A stretch of DNA of 64,000 nucleotides from Glandiceps talaboti. Taxonomy: Eukaryota; Hemichordata; Enteropneusta; Spengelidae. The DNA is taken from contig NC_135566.1 of assembly GCF_964340395.1 (NCBI RefSeq), forward strand, positions 22,478,635 through 22,542,634, read 5' to 3'. A program made the position numbers and the translations under genes. Positions 23,130-33,925 of this stretch are shown piece after piece. How positions within the stretch are numbered: the stretch's first letter is position 1; every line of letters begins with the position of its first letter. Below the pieces are notes generated by a model. The model saw nothing but the letters and a program-made list of their open reading frames with translations, was not told the DNA's origin and did not search any database.

Positions 23130-24136
23130 GTTGACATGTTGATGTGTTGAAAACTATGGAAGGAATAGTTAGCATTGTGCGTGTAAGAATGGAATTATGA
23201 ATGTAAATTTGCACATGAAATGAACTGTGCGTATGACCAAACTTCTCGCATACAACTTCAAAATTAAATTTTCAGAATTAAAAAAATAAAGACTCGAGTA
23301 CGTCAAAACATAATACAATGTACTAAGTGATGTGGTAGTAATTTTATTATTATATATTTTAGAAGTCTGAAAGTGAGGCATATTCTTTTATTTATGCATG
23401 TAACATAAAACATAACAAACAATGCTTGGCGTAAATACGTGAAGAAAGGCGTAAATAGTGAGCACGTTGTTGAGAGTAGGGCATGATGACAAAGACAATA
23501 GACAAGAACACCATTGTCTACATTATTTCCTCATGAATATTCTGTCCAAACTCATGAATATGCACGTCGCTGAACAGCGGCACAAGTGACTACACGTCGT
23601 CAAGAGTGATTACTGGTAATGCCGGGCATGTTGATTTTGACAAGAAGCCTTACGGAAAGGCATTCAGTTTAAATCTGGTTGATTTTATAACAATTATTGT
23701 TTTTGATTTCAGAAAAGCATTAATTTGATTTTGTGTCTGTAATGGGTATCTTTGCTATGGACTATTGTACCATGGGGTTCACACACGGATTATTCGCAAG
23801 AGATGTTTACACTGTTAGGATATAGGCACTCAGGACTCATAAATATTCAGTGTGCAATTTTGATTAATTAAAAACATTTGGGTAAATGCCTAGCAACTAG
23901 ACATAGCAACAGTGAAATGATATATATTACAAAAATAACATGACTTGTTCTAATGTTAGACAAGTGCATATAAGATTCAAAAAATTTAAATGATGGCGTA
24001 TATTGCATTGATTTATGTATCAACAGGGCTAGATCGGTATGTGAATGAATATTAAAAAACAACAAGTATAGAGTTTTTCTATGATGCCATTGGTACAGTG
24101 TAGGTTTATAAATGCTTCTTTTCCCCATACATGTAG
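23130..24136. repeat. Non-coding; Family A tail remnant before Kelch unit 1
   Basis: 23.13-23.88 kb shows no exon. 23.88-24.10 kb carries Family A tail words (GCCTAGCAACTAGACATAGCAAC, split by drift, and TATGATGCCATTGGTACAG). A pyrimidine-rich stretch and TACATGTAG follow, the likely acceptor for the exon at 24,137. Confidence 0.5.
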
Positions 24137-25762
24137 GTGAAGACATCAGAAGGTGGAATGGATGGTGGGGCTTCAATCCCAGATGAACTTTCTCTTTCAC
24201 AAAATATGCTCTCTTTGCTCCACATTGAAGATTCAACTCCACAAGAACTGAGCAACTTCTTACAGAGCAGTGATGCTCAACGCTTTTCTGCCAACTTTGA
24301 TCTTCTGAACATTATCATAAGATGGGTAAAAAATGACCACAAACGACTTGAGTTTGCAGGAAAGCTACTTTGCCATGTGGACTTGACACAGATCAGTTGT
24401 ATCGATTTAGTTCGATGTGTCCAACCTCATGATTGGTTGGTATCTAATCCAGAGTGCCATAGCCAAATTCTTGAAGCACTGAATTATAATGCTGCACCAC
24501 ATCGCCAGTCAGTGCATTGTCTATCAGGACCACCGAATGAATATAGCCAAGAGGTATTGATTGCTGCTGGTGGCATTCAACAACAAAATGGTATGATGCA
24601 GCTTCGTGTTAAGAGTGTCATGCACTTAGAACCAAATCAACAGCAGTGGACTGAGCTATCCCCTTTGCCTGAGTTTGTGTACAGTCATTCTGTCACTGTC
24701 TTGAATGATTTCTTTTATGTTGGTGGAGGAAGTAATCATGATGTGCACCATCCAGTCAATCAACAAATTTCCCGTCGAGTTCATCGTTATGATTCTAGGT
24801 CAGGTAAATGGACCATGTGTAAACCAATGCTTGAAAAGAGAGCGTTTTTCACTTTGAATGCTCTTGACAGCAAACTTTATGCTGTGGGAGGATTAAATCA
24901 CTCCAGCCCCATGGAGGAATCTGTCTCTATTGAAGATATGGTAGAGACTGATACCAAGCCTCATCTTATTATCGCAAGTATCACTGTGGAAAGTTATGAT
25001 CCATTGACAGATAACTGGGAATATGTAGCACAACTGCAGTTCCCGACCATGCTACATGCTAGTGTTGTGTATGGTGGAAAGCTGTACATAAGTGGAGGGT
25101 GTTCAATGTTTGACTTGAACAATGTAGAGGATGATGTGGCAATACTCATGACTGCTCTTAGTTCCAACTTCTGCCGAGAATTCTCTAATGCTGTGTTTTG
25201 TTATGATCCAAGACTAGCAAGCTGGGAAAAGAGGCAACCTATGTCTGTGGAACGTGCAGGACATAGAATGTGTATTCTGTCTGATAAGATATTTGCTATT
25301 GGTGGAAGAAACCTAATGACCAGTTCAGGAGTTGAGTGTTCTGTGGAATGTTACAGTCCTGAGAAGGATGAATGGAACAGGCTGTCTGTAGAACTACCAG
25401 GTCCTGTAGTATGGCATGGTATAGCTGCTTTTGATGATAACATTTTCATTGTTGGTGGTACCAAGAAATGTCTGGATTTTGAAGAGTGTGAAGACCTCAA
25501 TCTTGTGCAATGTTACATGACAACTGAGGGAGTTTGGTACACTGTGGCTAAGTTGCCAGTCGGCTATGCTGGGGCTGAATGCTGTACCATAAAGTTACCC
25601 CAGCATAAACCAGTAAGGCAGGAATTCTCTCCCACAGAAGGTGAGTCAAAGTTTCAATATTCTGAATTTCTCAAGAATGTAAATGAAGTAGTTAATAGTA
25701 GCAGTAGCTTTAGCTTGCAAAATAGAAGCATCCATAATGTCCTCCCAAATGTCCATATATAA
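24137..25762 (+). CDS. Kelch-like unit 1: BACK-Kelch exon lacking BTB (KLHL9/13-like)
   Basis: Kelch-like proteins are CUL3 ubiquitin-ligase adaptors: BTB binds CUL3, Kelch binds the substrate. This exon is open for 541 codons after an acceptor at 24,136. The BACK C-terminal half is residues about 20-125 (ELSNFLQSSD, IIRWVKNDHKRLEFAGKLL, NPECHSQILEALNY). Six Kelch blades follow with Gly-Gly pairs at about 145, 197, 251, 320, 389 and 440 (LYAVGGLN, LYISGGCS, IFAIGGRN) and paired WxxxxPL/CYDP motifs. No BTB lies upstream in this exon or nearby. If translation started here the first ATG is 24,158, giving a BTB-less protein. Near residue 501 is a strong donor (AGAAG|GTGAGT, 25,640/25,641, phase 1); otherwise the frame runs on through a Ser/Asn-rich tail to TAA. 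Compared with unit 2 it is diverged, with an insertion between blades 3 and 4. Confidence 0.85.
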   Translation: MKTSEGGMDGGASIPDELSLSQNMLSLLHIEDSTPQELSNFLQSSDAQRFSANFDLLNIIIRWVKNDHKRLEFAGKLLCHVDLTQISCIDLVRCVQPHDWLVSNPECHSQILEALNYNAAPHRQSVHCLSGPPNEYSQEVLIAAGGIQQQNGMMQLRVKSVMHLEPNQQQWTELSPLPEFVYSHSVTVLNDFFYVGGGSNHDVHHPVNQQISRRVHRYDSRSGKWTMCKPMLEKRAFFTLNALDSKLYAVGGLNHSSPMEESVSIEDMVETDTKPHLIIASITVESYDPLTDNWEYVAQLQFPTMLHASVVYGGKLYISGGCSMFDLNNVEDDVAILMTALSSNFCREFSNAVFCYDPRLASWEKRQPMSVERAGHRMCILSDKIFAIGGRNLMTSSGVECSVECYSPEKDEWNRLSVELPGPVVWHGIAAFDDNIFIVGGTKKCLDFEECEDLNLVQCYMTTEGVWYTVAKLPVGYAGAECCTIKLPQHKPVRQEFSPTEGESKFQYSEFLKNVNEVVNSSSSFSLQNRSIHNVLPNVHI

Positions 25763-25819
25763 ATGAGCTGAAATCTACTGTTATTGACATGGATAGACTC
25801 CAATCTAGTGTACATGTAT

Positions 25820-26290
25820 GTAAATTATATGGCATTGTAAGCTTGCAAGTTGCATTCTTGAGTTTTGCCTAATTGCCGACATTATACAAATTACTTCTTA
25901 GCTTTACAAACTACATCAACAAGATTTATTGTTTCTTTGTTGTCATCAAAGTACATGTGTATGTCCCAAATTATATGAAATTTGAAGCTCAAAAGGTATT
26001 ACCTGATTACAGAAAATGATTTATTAATATTATGCAAATTACTAAATATGGTTGAAAGCAACATCAGAAATCCCCTTTTTATGCAACACGTGTTCTGTCC
26101 ATCAATATTAAGATATTGTCTAATTACCAAAAATCATTATTTATGCAAATTCCTTATTAATATTCATTGAACATTCACCAAAACCTAGCCAGTGCTAGCC
26201 ATTATCCTAAAGATGTGGACCAAATTTTGTTTGAATTGAGTTGGGTATTTTTGAGAAAAGGATGACACAGACACAGACACACAGATGGAC
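25820..26290. repeat. Family F units
   Basis: The words TATGTCCCAAATTATATGAAATTTG, CTGATTACAGAAAATGATTTATTA and TAATTACCAAAAATCATT match units at 7.0-8.7 kb, and a terminal ACACAGACACACAGATGGAC follows, as is typical at the border of such repeats. Confidence 0.5.
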
Positions 26291-26299
26291 TTCCCTATA

Positions 26300-27985
26300 T
26301 TATAAGGGGCGAGATCAATACTACAATGTCGGATAAAAAACTAAATTTCTTTAGTTTGGTGGTGGGGGTTTACCCATTTTAGTTCTCATCCGACAAAATC
26401 GATTTTGCTTTCAATTGAATTTGTTTTGCATCCCAAAATATTGTGTTCATGCTACCTGTTCGCCACTGTTGCAAATGCGAAAGAAAATGTCAAATGGCGA
26501 TAAAAATCTAAGTTAATCACCTCAGTGGCGAATCAAAATTTTCACCTACCGAGAGTCAATGGCTGTTTCCCGGACTTTACTAAGTGTGTATAATAATTTG
26601 ACTGGTAGCCGCCATGTTTCTTCTGAAACCACAGTATGTACAAAGTTTTATACATTGTAATTATTGGTCTGTTAGCAAGATTTAACATAACGTTGTATGG
26701 AGTATCAAGGCATCACAGTAAAGCCAGTATACATGTACATGTATGGGCCATGTGGGAAGCAGGCCTACCAATCATGCCAATTGCCAAGCATAGATTGAAA
26801 TAACGTTACATGTACACGGTTAGGCAATTGAAGTACGGTTTTGACATTTATATCGCCGATAAGAGACTTTTGTTTGACATATTCTGAAAGTTCATTTTGG
26901 TCCGCAAGTACAGGATCATATATTCCTAAATGCCCTAGTTGAATAGAGAAATCGCTAGCTCTGGATGTATATGCTATGAGGTTCGCCAAGACATGTTGAA
27001 CCTCATAGCATATACATGTACATGTACATCCAGAGCTAGGAAATTGCGCGATGTATTTACACATGATGGCCACATCTGTTTACATTTACAACGTAAGTTA
27101 CGAACGTATCCAGTAATTCATAGCCCAAATTTCATGAAATGACGTTTTTCTTTCACATTTCTACTACAAATTTCGTTGAAAGACACAACTGCCCTATATA
27201 AAGAGGATTATGGCTAATCTATGCAAATGTGGGAAATTCAAACTGTTGTACAGAGCACTAGCTTCTTGGTCTTGTTTTCAGCATTTTTTCTGTGCTCCGA
27301 GAAACACACAGGTCATGTATCATGTACAAATTGTTTGTGAAAGTCATAGGATGGTAGCTTGATACACAAATTAGTTGAAAATCAGTCTGTTTGTTTCATA
27401 GAATGAAAAAAACTTTCCAAATGAGACAAATTCCCCTGTAAACAGCTGCTTAGATTTTGTGTCATTCAGGATTATTCAAATATGCAGCATTTGCATGTGA
27501 CAAACCCAGACATAGGGAATGTTTATATTTTGGTGATTACTTGCCAGTGAGTCATCACAAATTCTCCACCTCCAAACATACAGTCAGTCATATGCAAAAA
27601 TGGTCCCAGGCGCCACCAGTTGCATGTTTAAATAACTTAAAATATAATTCGATCAAATAGTATAAATCTAAGAGGTTTAATTTAGTTTGTAATTTGTTTC
27701 ACACTAAATATGCTTAAATTCAGATGAGGGATCTACGACTCAAATTTTACAAACGGTGATTGTATAGCTAGGTAAAGTTGAATGATACGTCGTGTGGACT
27801 GGTTTTGTGTCGTCTCACAGAATTTTTGTGAAACAATCATGCTATTGTAAATATTACATAGTTCACAATAAAGCTGCATCAAAATCTTGACGTACTTCTC
27901 ATGACAATCAAAGATTGTTCTATACATATTTTGAATTGAAAGGTACTCCTATACTGAGCTTTGGTTACTCTTGTTGGTACTTCTA
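26300..27985. other. No gene seen; one hairpin
   Basis: No coding exon is supported. A strong inverted repeat lies at 26,954-27,040 (CTAGCTCTGGATGTATATG ... its complement, with extra ACATGT units in the right arm), probably a small foldback. Confidence 0.45.
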
Positions 27986-27990
27986 CATTG

Positions 27991-28890
27991 TTAGTCCCCG
28001 CGGACGAAGTCCGGAACGGGGACTTATGGATTGGGTTCCATCTGTCCGTCCGTCCGTCCGTCCGTCCGCAGCCGTTTCTTGGAGATGCCTGGACCGATTT
28101 TATTCAAACTTGGTACAGGGGCAACATGCTATGGCATACATATGCACGTCAATTTGTTTTATGATACGATCCAATATGGCCGCCTAGCAACCATTTTGTT
28201 TGCGAATTTTCCCTGTCTAAAGCCATAACTCAGACATGCTTTAACAGATCTCATTCAAAGTTGGTATTAGGACAGTGTTCTATGACATACATGTGCATAT
28301 TCATTGTTGTCATGATACGATCCAATATGGCCGCCTAGCAGCCATTTTTTTTGTGAATTTACATGTCCAAAGCCATAACTCAGACATGCTTGAACAGATC
28401 TCATTCAAAGTTGGTATTAGGACAGTGTTCTATGACATACATGTGCATATCCATTTTCGTTGTGATACGATCCAATATGGCTGCCTGGCAGCCATTTTGT
28501 TTGTGAATTTTCCATGTCCAAAGCCATAACTCAGACATGCTTAAACAGATCTCATTCAAAGTTGGTATTAGGACAGTTTTCTATGACATACATGTGCATA
28601 TCCATTTTCGTCGTGATACGATCCAATATGGCTGCCTGGCAGCCATTTTGTTTTGTGAATTTTCCATGTCCAAAGCCATAACTCAGACTCCATTTTCATC
28701 GTGATATGATCCCCCATACCCAACCAATCCTTTATTGTTGAAGGCATATTCCATGTCCAACAAGCACACACAACATATCTAAGTCTGTTTGTTTTAGGTT
28801 CACAAATGTTGTTGCGTGATCAGACTAGTGGTAATTCCTTAAAACCCAATTATAGCGGGGACTATGTCATTCTCAATGACTTGTTATTAA
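27991..28890 (+). mobile_element. Family B element, full-length copy
   Basis: The head TTAGTCCCCGCGGACGAAG folds into a nested hairpin (AGTCCCCG / CGGGGACT around CGGAC-GAA-GTCCG). CCGT runs follow, then the module GCCTGGACCGATTTTATTCA, and then four to five tandem units of about 120-150 bp (CATAACTCAGACATGCTT, TTGGTATTAGGACAGTGTTC, GATACGATCCAATATGG). The tail is AAACCCAATTATAGCGGGGACT then GTCATTCTCAATGAC, a second hairpin. TAGTCCCCGC and GCGGGGACTA act as inverted ends. No coding capacity was recognised. Confidence 0.8.
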
Positions 28891-29082
28891 TAAGCTTAGA
28901 AATAGATTTGCTCATCCCTGATCAAATTTAACTGTGAAACAAAATTTATGTATCCCAGTGTTCTCCCCAGAGGGTTTTCACGTATCAGGCCCGATATCCT
29001 TTAATTTTCGCTGATACATGATCAGTTGTCCCGATATGCAATCAGATTGCCTAGGGTTCGGTAATATTACACGTTGACATTG

Positions 29083-29850
29083 ATAATCCCCGCTGGACGA
29101 AGTCCGGGACGGGGACTTATGGATTGGGTTCCGTCCGTCCGTCTGTCCATCCGTCCGGAGCCATTTCTTGGAGATGCTTGGACCAATTTTTTTCAGGGGT
29201 ACAGGGGCAACATGGCATACATATGCATGTCAATTTGTTTCATGATACAATCCAATATTTTGTTTGTGAATTTTCCCTGTCCAAAGCCATAACTCAGACA
29301 TGCTTGAACAGATCTCATTCAAAGGTGGTATTAGGACAGTGTTCTATGACATACATGTGCATATTCATTGTTGACATGATGCGGTCCAATATGGCCGCCT
29401 AGCAGCCATTTTGTTTGCGAATTTTCCATGTCCAAAGCCATAGCTCAGACATGCTTGAACAGATCTCATTCATAGTTGGTATTAGGACAGTGTTCTATGA
29501 CATACATGTGCATATCCATTTTCATGGCATACATACATTTGTATGCACGTCAATTTGTTTCATGATACGATCCAATATAGCCACCAAGCAGCCATTTTGT
29601 TTGCGAATTTTCCCTGTCCAAAGCCATAACTCAGACATGCTTGAACAGATCTCATTCAAAGTTGGTATTAGGACAGTGTTCTATGACATACATGTGCATA
29701 TTTATTGTTGTCGTGATACAATCCAATATTGCCGCCTAGCAGCCATTTTCCCTGTCCAAAGCCATAACTCAGACATGCTTGAACAGATCTCATTCAAAGT
29801 TGGTATTGACACAGTGTTCTATGACATATATGTGCATATTTATCTTGGAT
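29083..29850 (+). mobile_element. Family B element, copy 2 (3' part missing)
   Basis: Same head (ATCCCCGCTGGACGAAGTCC), CCGT-like run and about five subrepeats. The first unit is internally deleted, and the closing GCGGGGACTA tail is absent because the copy runs into the foldback at 29.85 kb. Confidence 0.8.
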
Positions 29851-30125
29851 TGTTAATTTACAAAACAATTTTATCATGACATCCTCCTTGAAAAATCAAT
29901 GTGACAACATATGCCAAGTCCTTGTTTGTAACTCAATAAATTGCAAATGCTTAATAAACGTGTAAAATCTTTGTTATTGTATGTACAATAACAAACGTTT
30001 TACGTATGTTTTAGCTTTTTGCAAAGTATTGAGCTACAAACAAAGACTTGGCATATGTTGTTTCACATTGATTTTTCAAGTAGGAAGCCATGATAAAATT
30101 GTTTAAATTTGTGAATTAAAAATCC
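29847..30125. mobile_element. Foldback/MITE, 279 bp
   Basis: The left arm GGATTGTTAATTTACAAA...AACAATTTTATCATG, TTTTTCAATGTGACAACATATGCC-like blocks and GTTTGTA find inverted partners up to AATTAAAAATCC at the right end; arms are about 100 bp with several mismatches. The centre (CAATAACAAACG / CGTTTGTTATTG-like) is palindromic. Non-coding. Confidence 0.7.
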
Positions 30126-30494
30126 AAACTAAATACCCAATCCTCATCCATATGGCCACTTTAATTCATAAACTTATGATGTTGTCGGAAAAGCCACTAC
30201 ACGTGATAATCAGCTGGTATGAAAACAAACTACGTTCGCACATTTGTATTTGTGCATTTATTGTCATTTTTAGACTAATTTTCCTGAAAATTCACAAATT
30301 TGGGGATTTTTGTCACATTTCAAAGTTGTCTGTCTCTACGTTTTCTAAATCCATGAACGAAGAATTGTGGTACGTGTGGATATGAATCGAATGATATACT
30401 GGGTGCTTAGGCACATAGTGAATTCCTTGATGGAGATAGGATTTGAACGTAGTCCCTGCAGTCATATAGAATTTTCGAAAATGTCACCATGTAT

Positions 30495-31370
30495 GACAAC
30501 TACGGGACAGCAGGTTCGTAAATCATCAGCGGGTATGTTCTATACAAAGCATTTATCCCCACAAATCTGTGAATTACGTGATGTAATAAACTATGGCTTT
30601 CGAGAGAAAATGAATTCGTAGCCGTGAATAAATGTTTGTGTAGTTTTATTAAATGTAAATATAAGACAGTATGCAGCAGGGTCGTAAATCATTACCTGTA
30701 TTTTCTATGGACAATCGGTGCCTCAGTGGTGCACATGCATGATGTAACACGTATCATGCTAGGCACAACATTAGTCAAGTTACGTGTACACCTTATGCTT
30801 GTAATGCTGTCACTTGGTGAATTGTATGATGTACTAATATTATATTCTTGCCTTCGAGTGAGAAATGACACAAATAAAATTTATAACTGTAAGTAAATGT
30901 ACATGTATGTACTTGTACTTATTATTAATTGTGATTGTGGGGTGGCTGGGTTGTAAATCCTCGTATTTTCTACAAAAAAAATGACGTGCACGGTGCACAT
31001 ACACCATCCCCGGATGCAATCATCACACAGGCCACATGTTTTGTACAGTAGTGTAAACACCTGTAATTACGCTCTAACTTTCGAGCAATCAACCCGGAGA
31101 AATAAAATTCAGCCAATAAATTTCTAACTGTGAATAGTCTAAATTGTGATTATGATACGACAGGGTCGCTGACCACGATAAGTAAATGATGTATGCCCTG
31201 ACGCTATGCAGAGAACAGATAAACTTAGACTTACGTATACTATGCTATTATGAGCATGCACCACAGCTCGGTAAATTATGTGTACTAAACCCAGGCTTTT
31301 GAGCAAAAAGAAAGAGACAAATAAATTCATGACTGAGTAAATTTTACTTCTTTGGGACAGAAGGGACAAC
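30495..31370. repeat. Degenerate tandem repeat, unit about 215-250 bp
   Basis: Four diverged copies share GGTTCGTAAATCA, TGTATTTTCTA and CTTTCGAG...GAAATAAAATT phrases. The CTTTCGAG-like word recurs near 30,600, 30,852, 31,078 and 31,292. Short open frames here follow from the repeat and have no recognised product. Confidence 0.5.
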
Positions 31371-31374
31371 GCGA

Positions 31375-31760
31375 TCGCCATCAAATATTTTCTTGAAAGT
31401 GACATATACAACGTAATGCATGTGTAGAACCGGCAACAATGTATGTGTCTTCCGTATGGGTCGGCGCCTTCGATCTCCGCGCATACAAATCATACTGTAT
31501 TTTGGGTAATCTGACGTGCCGTGCAGCGGAGCAGAGCTATAGGGCTAGGTTGATGTCTGACCTTTGAAGTAGGTTGATGTCTGACCTTTGACCATCTTTT
31601 ATCCGTCCAGCCTTCCGTCCATCCATCCGTACATCAACTTTTTGTATTTCAATCTTCTTCTCCAAAACTAATGGGTCTATTGTGCTGACATTTAGTGTGA
31701 AGGTGTCTTGAAATATCCAGATATGATTGTTGTTGCACCATCAAAACATCTGCATTGAGA
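31375..31760. other. No gene; small direct repeat
   Basis: AGGTTGATGTCTGACCTTTGA occurs twice in tandem (about 31,552-31,594) before a TCCGTCCATCCATCC run. Otherwise nothing is recognised. Confidence 0.5.
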
Positions 31761-31761
31761 A

Positions 31762-32247
31762 TGACATAGTCCCCGCTATGATTGGGTTTTAAGGAATTAT
31801 CACTACTCTGATCATGCAACAACACTTGTGAACCTAAATCAAACGGACTTAGATATGTTGTGTCTGCTTGTTGGAAATGGAACATGCCTACAACAATAAA
31901 GGATTGGTCGGGTATGGGGTATCATATCACGATGAAAATGGATATGCACATGTATGTCATAGAACACTGTCCTAATACCAACTTTGAATGAGATCTGTTC
32001 AAGCATGTCTGAGTTATGGCTTTGGACATGAAAATTCACAAACAAAAGGGCTGCTAGGTGGCCATATTGGATCGTATCATGAAACAAATTGACGTGCATA
32101 TGTATGCCATTGTATGTTGCCCCTGTGCCAAGTTTGAAAAAAATTGGTCCAGGCATCTCCAAGAAACGGCTGCGGACGAACGGACGCACGGACAGACGGA
32201 ACCCAATCCATAAGTCCCCGTCCCGGACTTCGTCCGGCGGGGACTAA
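31762..32247 (-). mobile_element. Family B element, minus-strand copy
   Basis: On the minus strand it reads AGTCCCCGCCGGACGAAGTC, a CCGT-like run, two subrepeats, and the closing GCGGGGACTATGTCATTC. It is a shorter member with fewer internal units, showing that copy length varies by unit number. Confidence 0.8.
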
Positions 32248-32607
32248 TGAGTGGGCATGAACAGTCCTCGAACACTATGGGAGTTTATTTTAGAACATGA
32301 CAGATATAAAGTCATAAAGCTTTCCGTCAACCGACATCAGAGGCACCGGCTGTTGTTTTGTGTCACTTATCTTGTTCAGTTCAGAAGTGCTGTAGGCATG
32401 GCTTAGTGTCTGTCTGTGTGGATGTGTGAGTGTGTGTGTGTAAAAAACTTAAAGTCAAAAACTGCTGGACCGATATCAATTTGACCTGTCATTTGATGAG
32501 CAGATAGAAGTTTGTTCAAGAGAAATTGATTGTGTCATTGTTATACAAATTAGGTCTAAAATATAGAATCTTGGGTAAACTGCTTCAAAAATCTTCTTGT
32601 ACAAAAC

Positions 32608-33057
32608 CAGGGGTAGGTAACAAATATTAGTCTAGAACACGATCGATATAGTGACAAGTACAAATATAAAAGTTGCGGGAAAATTCTACATAGTACCTGG
32701 TACAAGTCGTTTATTTACAAGCAAAGTCTATATTGCGACGAACACAAAGTCCTGATTTTCCCACCGTCCATTGCATATTCAACATGGCGGCAAGTAACAT
32801 CGACAATCCTGAAGGTAAGAATCAGTCGATTTCTACTACTAAAAATCGAAAATACGTATTCCTATAGCGTGCATTCTGGGAAGAATTGGTTGGAGGAACA
32901 ACAGGGAAAATTTCATTGATTGATTCCACCGTTTGTTGGAGGAGTTAGCGAAAAACTTTTTCTCCCAGGTACTATGTAGAATTTTCCCGCAACTTTTATA
33001 TTTGTACTTGTCACTATAACGATCGTGCTCTAGACTAGTATTTGTTACCTACCCCTG
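32608..33057. mobile_element. 450-bp TIR transposon with AAAAC target duplication
   Basis: The ends CAGGGGTAGGTAACAAATA and TATTTGTTACCTACCCCTG open inverted arms of about 92 bp with four mismatches. AAAAC flanks both ends (32,603-32,607 and 33,058-33,062). CAGGGG-type ends recall hAT elements, but those usually make 8-bp duplications, so the superfamily is open. The 265-bp interior contains an ATG exon-like segment (see 32,784-32,814). Confidence 0.8.
32784..32814 (+). CDS. Candidate first coding exon of Kelch-like unit 2 (inside a transposon)
   Basis: AACATGGCGG gives a good start context. The frame reads MAASNIDNPE and one further base, then the consensus donor GTAAGA (32,815). It ends in phase 1, matching the phase-1 acceptor of the big exon at 33,926, so the join would read ...DNPEEDGQVPED. 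It sits between the arms of the 450-bp element, so the start could be transposon-derived. Alternatively it is a chance or relic transposase exon. Confidence 0.4.
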
Positions 33058-33399
33058 AAAACTACTGGGCCAATTGAGTTGAAATTTGTTGTGTAGCCTA
33101 TTGTCTTGGGATGAGCAAATACAACTTTCTTCAAGACAAATTGACAGGGTCATTAACATGCAACTCTAAAAAATAGAATGTTTTGGTAAAGTGCTTAAAA
33201 AATCTTCATCTCCAAACTCTACTGGGCTAATTGACTTGAAATTTGTTGTGTACATGTAGGTGTAGGTGTCTTGGGATGAGCAGATATAAGTTTTATCAAG
33301 ACAAGTTGATTTGGTATTAATATGCCAATTAGGGCTAAAAATAGAATTTTTGTGAAAAGGTGACTATGAAAGTACAATATTTTTACCAACTTTCTGTGT

Positions 33400-33900
33400 G
33401 AAATGTGTTCTATATTGTGTGTGAGTCATCATATGAAAACACTAACCACTGTATTACTTTACTAAAACAAAACTGAATAATGGAAGAGCTGAACGGCAGA
33501 ACCACTTATACACATGTTACAAAAACAAGAACAAAAAAAAACCATACATGTAGGAGATATTCTGACTGATAGGTCCCTTGTTCAAGTTTCTCTGATGTGG
33601 CATGTATTTGACTTAGATGAAACTGAATTCTTTTCATTGTATCATCATTTATATAAATGTATTAATCATTGTCTGATTGGAAATGAAGTCAAAGTTGAAT
33701 TGTTTCAATCAAGTGTTGTCTGCAGTAGTTATTAAGAAATAGGAATCTAATTTGCATATAAGATGGATGATAAATTCTGCACTGTATTTACAAATGAATG
33801 GAATGATTCGATTTTCATTTCATTAACCAGTATTTATTAGGTCAGACGACTTGAATGGAAACTTACTTATTATTAGCAAAGTAACTGGTACCAAATCATC
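33400..33900. other. Intron-like, no gene seen
   Basis: AT-rich stretch between the candidate first exon and the Kelch-like exon. It ends in a pyrimidine-rich TGTTCTCATTCACAG acceptor. Confidence 0.5.
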
Positions 33901-33925
33901 TTGCTCTCAATGTTCTCATTCACAG

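Larger units (their letters stand above)
32360..33380 (+). repeat. Family A copy split by a 450-bp transposon
   Basis: The hairpin-like head (TTCAGTTCAGAAGTGCTGTAGG), GTCT/GT run and subrepeats (AAACTACTGGGCCAATTGAG, GAAATTTGTTGTGTA) flank the element at 32,608-33,057. The sequence on both sides reads as one subrepeat once the insert is removed. Confidence 0.6.

Noticed and set aside
29415-29879. 154-codon frame over Family B units
   Set aside because: The peptide follows the repeat unit (MLEQISFKVGIRTVFYDIHV) and breaks at unit indels; no sign of selection on protein.
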